Below are positions 5,943-6,603 of a stretch of DNA of 6,603 bases, in pieces; the first letter of the stretch is position 1; each line of letters opens with the position of its first letter. Location of the stretch: contig JAEZFE010000401.1 of assembly GCA_023437865.1 (NCBI GenBank), positions 1-6,603 of the forward strand. Direction: 5' to 3'. The notes beneath the pieces were generated by a model that was not told where the DNA came from, ran no database searches, and saw nothing but the letters and a program-made list of their open reading frames with translations. The position numbers and the translations under genes were made by a program. This DNA is from Pseudomonadota bacterium (lineage in GTDB: Bacteria > Pseudomonadota > Alphaproteobacteria > Rhodospirillales > Magnetospirillaceae).

Positions 5943-6603
5943 ATGAAATTCCGTACCCTCGTCGGCTGCGTGTTGGCCGGCGTCGTCGCCGCTGGCTCCG
6001 CCATGGCGCAGCAGGCCCAGCCCATCGTGATCAAGTTCAGCCACGTGGTGGCTGCCGACACGCCCAAGGGCAAGGCCGCTGAAATGTTCAAGAAGCTGGC
6101 CGAGGAGCGCACCAAGGGCGCCGTCAAGGTCGAGGTCTACGCCAATTCCTCGCTCTACAAGGACAAGGAAGAGCTCGAGGCCCTGCAGCTGGGCGCGGTC
6201 CAGATGCTGGCCCCCTCGCTCGCCAAGTTCGGCCCGCTCGGCGTCAAGGAGTTCGAGGTTTTCGACATTCCTTACATCTTCCCGTCCAAGGAAGTGCTGC
6301 GCTCGGTCACCGACGGCCCGATCGGCGCCTCGCTGCTGAAGAAGCTGGAGAACAAGGGCATCCGCGGCCTGGCGTACTGGGATAACGGCTTCAAGATCAT
6401 GTCGGCCAACAAGCCGCTGAAGTCGCCCGCCGACATGAAGGGCCTGAAGATGCGCATCCAGTCGTCCAAGGTTCTGGACGCTGAAATGCGTGCGCTCGGC
6501 GCCCTGCCCCAGGTCATGGCGTTCTCCGAGGTCTATCAGGCGCTGCAGACCGGCGTCGTCGACGGCACCGAAAACCCGCCGTCGAACATGTACACCCAGA
6601 AGA
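5943..6603 (+). CDS. dctP: TRAP transporter C4-dicarboxylate-binding protein DctP (partial)
   Basis: The periplasmic substrate-binding protein of a tripartite ATP-independent periplasmic transporter, which delivers malate, succinate or fumarate to the membrane subunits DctQ and DctM. The visible 220 residues begin with a Sec signal peptide, residues 1-22, with a lysine/arginine start, a hydrophobic core and cleavage after SAMA. The mature part has family landmarks: IKFSHVVAADTPKGKAAE (about 30-47), YANSSLYKDKEELEALQLGA (about 66-85), DIPYIFP (108-114), GLKMRIQSS with the conserved carboxylate-binding Arg171, and GVVDGTENP (204-212), where Asn211 is typical. The protein is cut by the window edge; the family usually has about 330 residues, so about one third is missing. 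The ATG at 5943 follows a strong GGGAGG Shine-Dalgarno. dctQ and dctM would be expected downstream. Substrate is inferred from family and the dctSR neighbours; other TRAP substrates such as 2-oxo acids are possible. Confidence 0.96.
   Translation, partial: MKFRTLVGCVLAGVVAAGSAMAQQAQPIVIKFSHVVAADTPKGKAAEMFKKLAEERTKGAVKVEVYANSSLYKDKEELEALQLGAVQMLAPSLAKFGPLGVKEFEVFDIPYIFPSKEVLRSVTDGPIGASLLKKLENKGIRGLAYWDNGFKIMSANKPLKSPADMKGLKMRIQSSKVLDAEMRALGALPQVMAFSEVYQALQTGVVDGTENPPSNMYTQK

Noticed and set aside
5613..6044. Minus-strand open frame of 143 codons crossing the dctS-dctP gap
   Set aside because: Runs out of frame through the dctS N-terminus and antisense to the dctP signal peptide; no family resemblance.
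1..6603. CRISPR arrays, tRNA/rRNA genes, insertion sequences or phage genes
   Set aside because: No tandem spaced repeats, no RNA-gene signatures and no transposase or integrase reading frames were seen; nearly all of the window is ordinary chromosomal coding.

Overview
The window is GC-rich and densely packed. It reads as chromosomal DNA from an alphaproteobacterium, most likely Rhodospirillales (Magnetospirillum or Rhodospirillum-like). That placement is an inference from base composition, FixJ-type regulators and a Rhodobacter-style dctSR/dctP arrangement; no rRNA or other marker is present to prove it.

Layout: five genes lie on the minus strand and one on the plus strand. Read in the direction of transcription from position 5776 down to 1, the minus strand carries: (1) a DctS-like membrane sensor histidine kinase with a periplasmic sensor and a PAS domain; (2) a DctR-like FixJ/NarL-type response regulator; (3) a second histidine kinase whose sensor is a MASE1-type multi-helix membrane domain; (4) a second FixJ-type response regulator; and (5) the first 321 codons of the Na+/H+ antiporter NhaA, cut off by the window edge. 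Each of the first three junctions is a 4-base stop/start overlap (ATGA, GTGA, ATGA), so the four regulators almost certainly form one translationally coupled operon. nhaA follows after a 69-base gap with its own strong Shine-Dalgarno sequence and no convincing terminator before it.

Divergent from this operon, across a 166-base regulatory gap (5777-5942), starts dctP on the plus strand. It encodes the periplasmic C4-dicarboxylate-binding protein of a TRAP transporter and runs off the right edge after 220 codons. The gap contains several short inverted repeats and is the likely control region for both directions.

How the parts fit: by analogy with Rhodobacter capsulatus, DctS senses external C4-dicarboxylates (malate, succinate, fumarate) and phosphorylates DctR, which activates dctP and presumably dctQM beyond the window. 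The unusual part is the second, complete kinase-regulator pair embedded in the same operon, with a different sensor (MASE1, ligand unknown), and nhaA behind it. This suggests, but does not prove, that dicarboxylate uptake is integrated with a second membrane-borne signal and with sodium or pH homeostasis.
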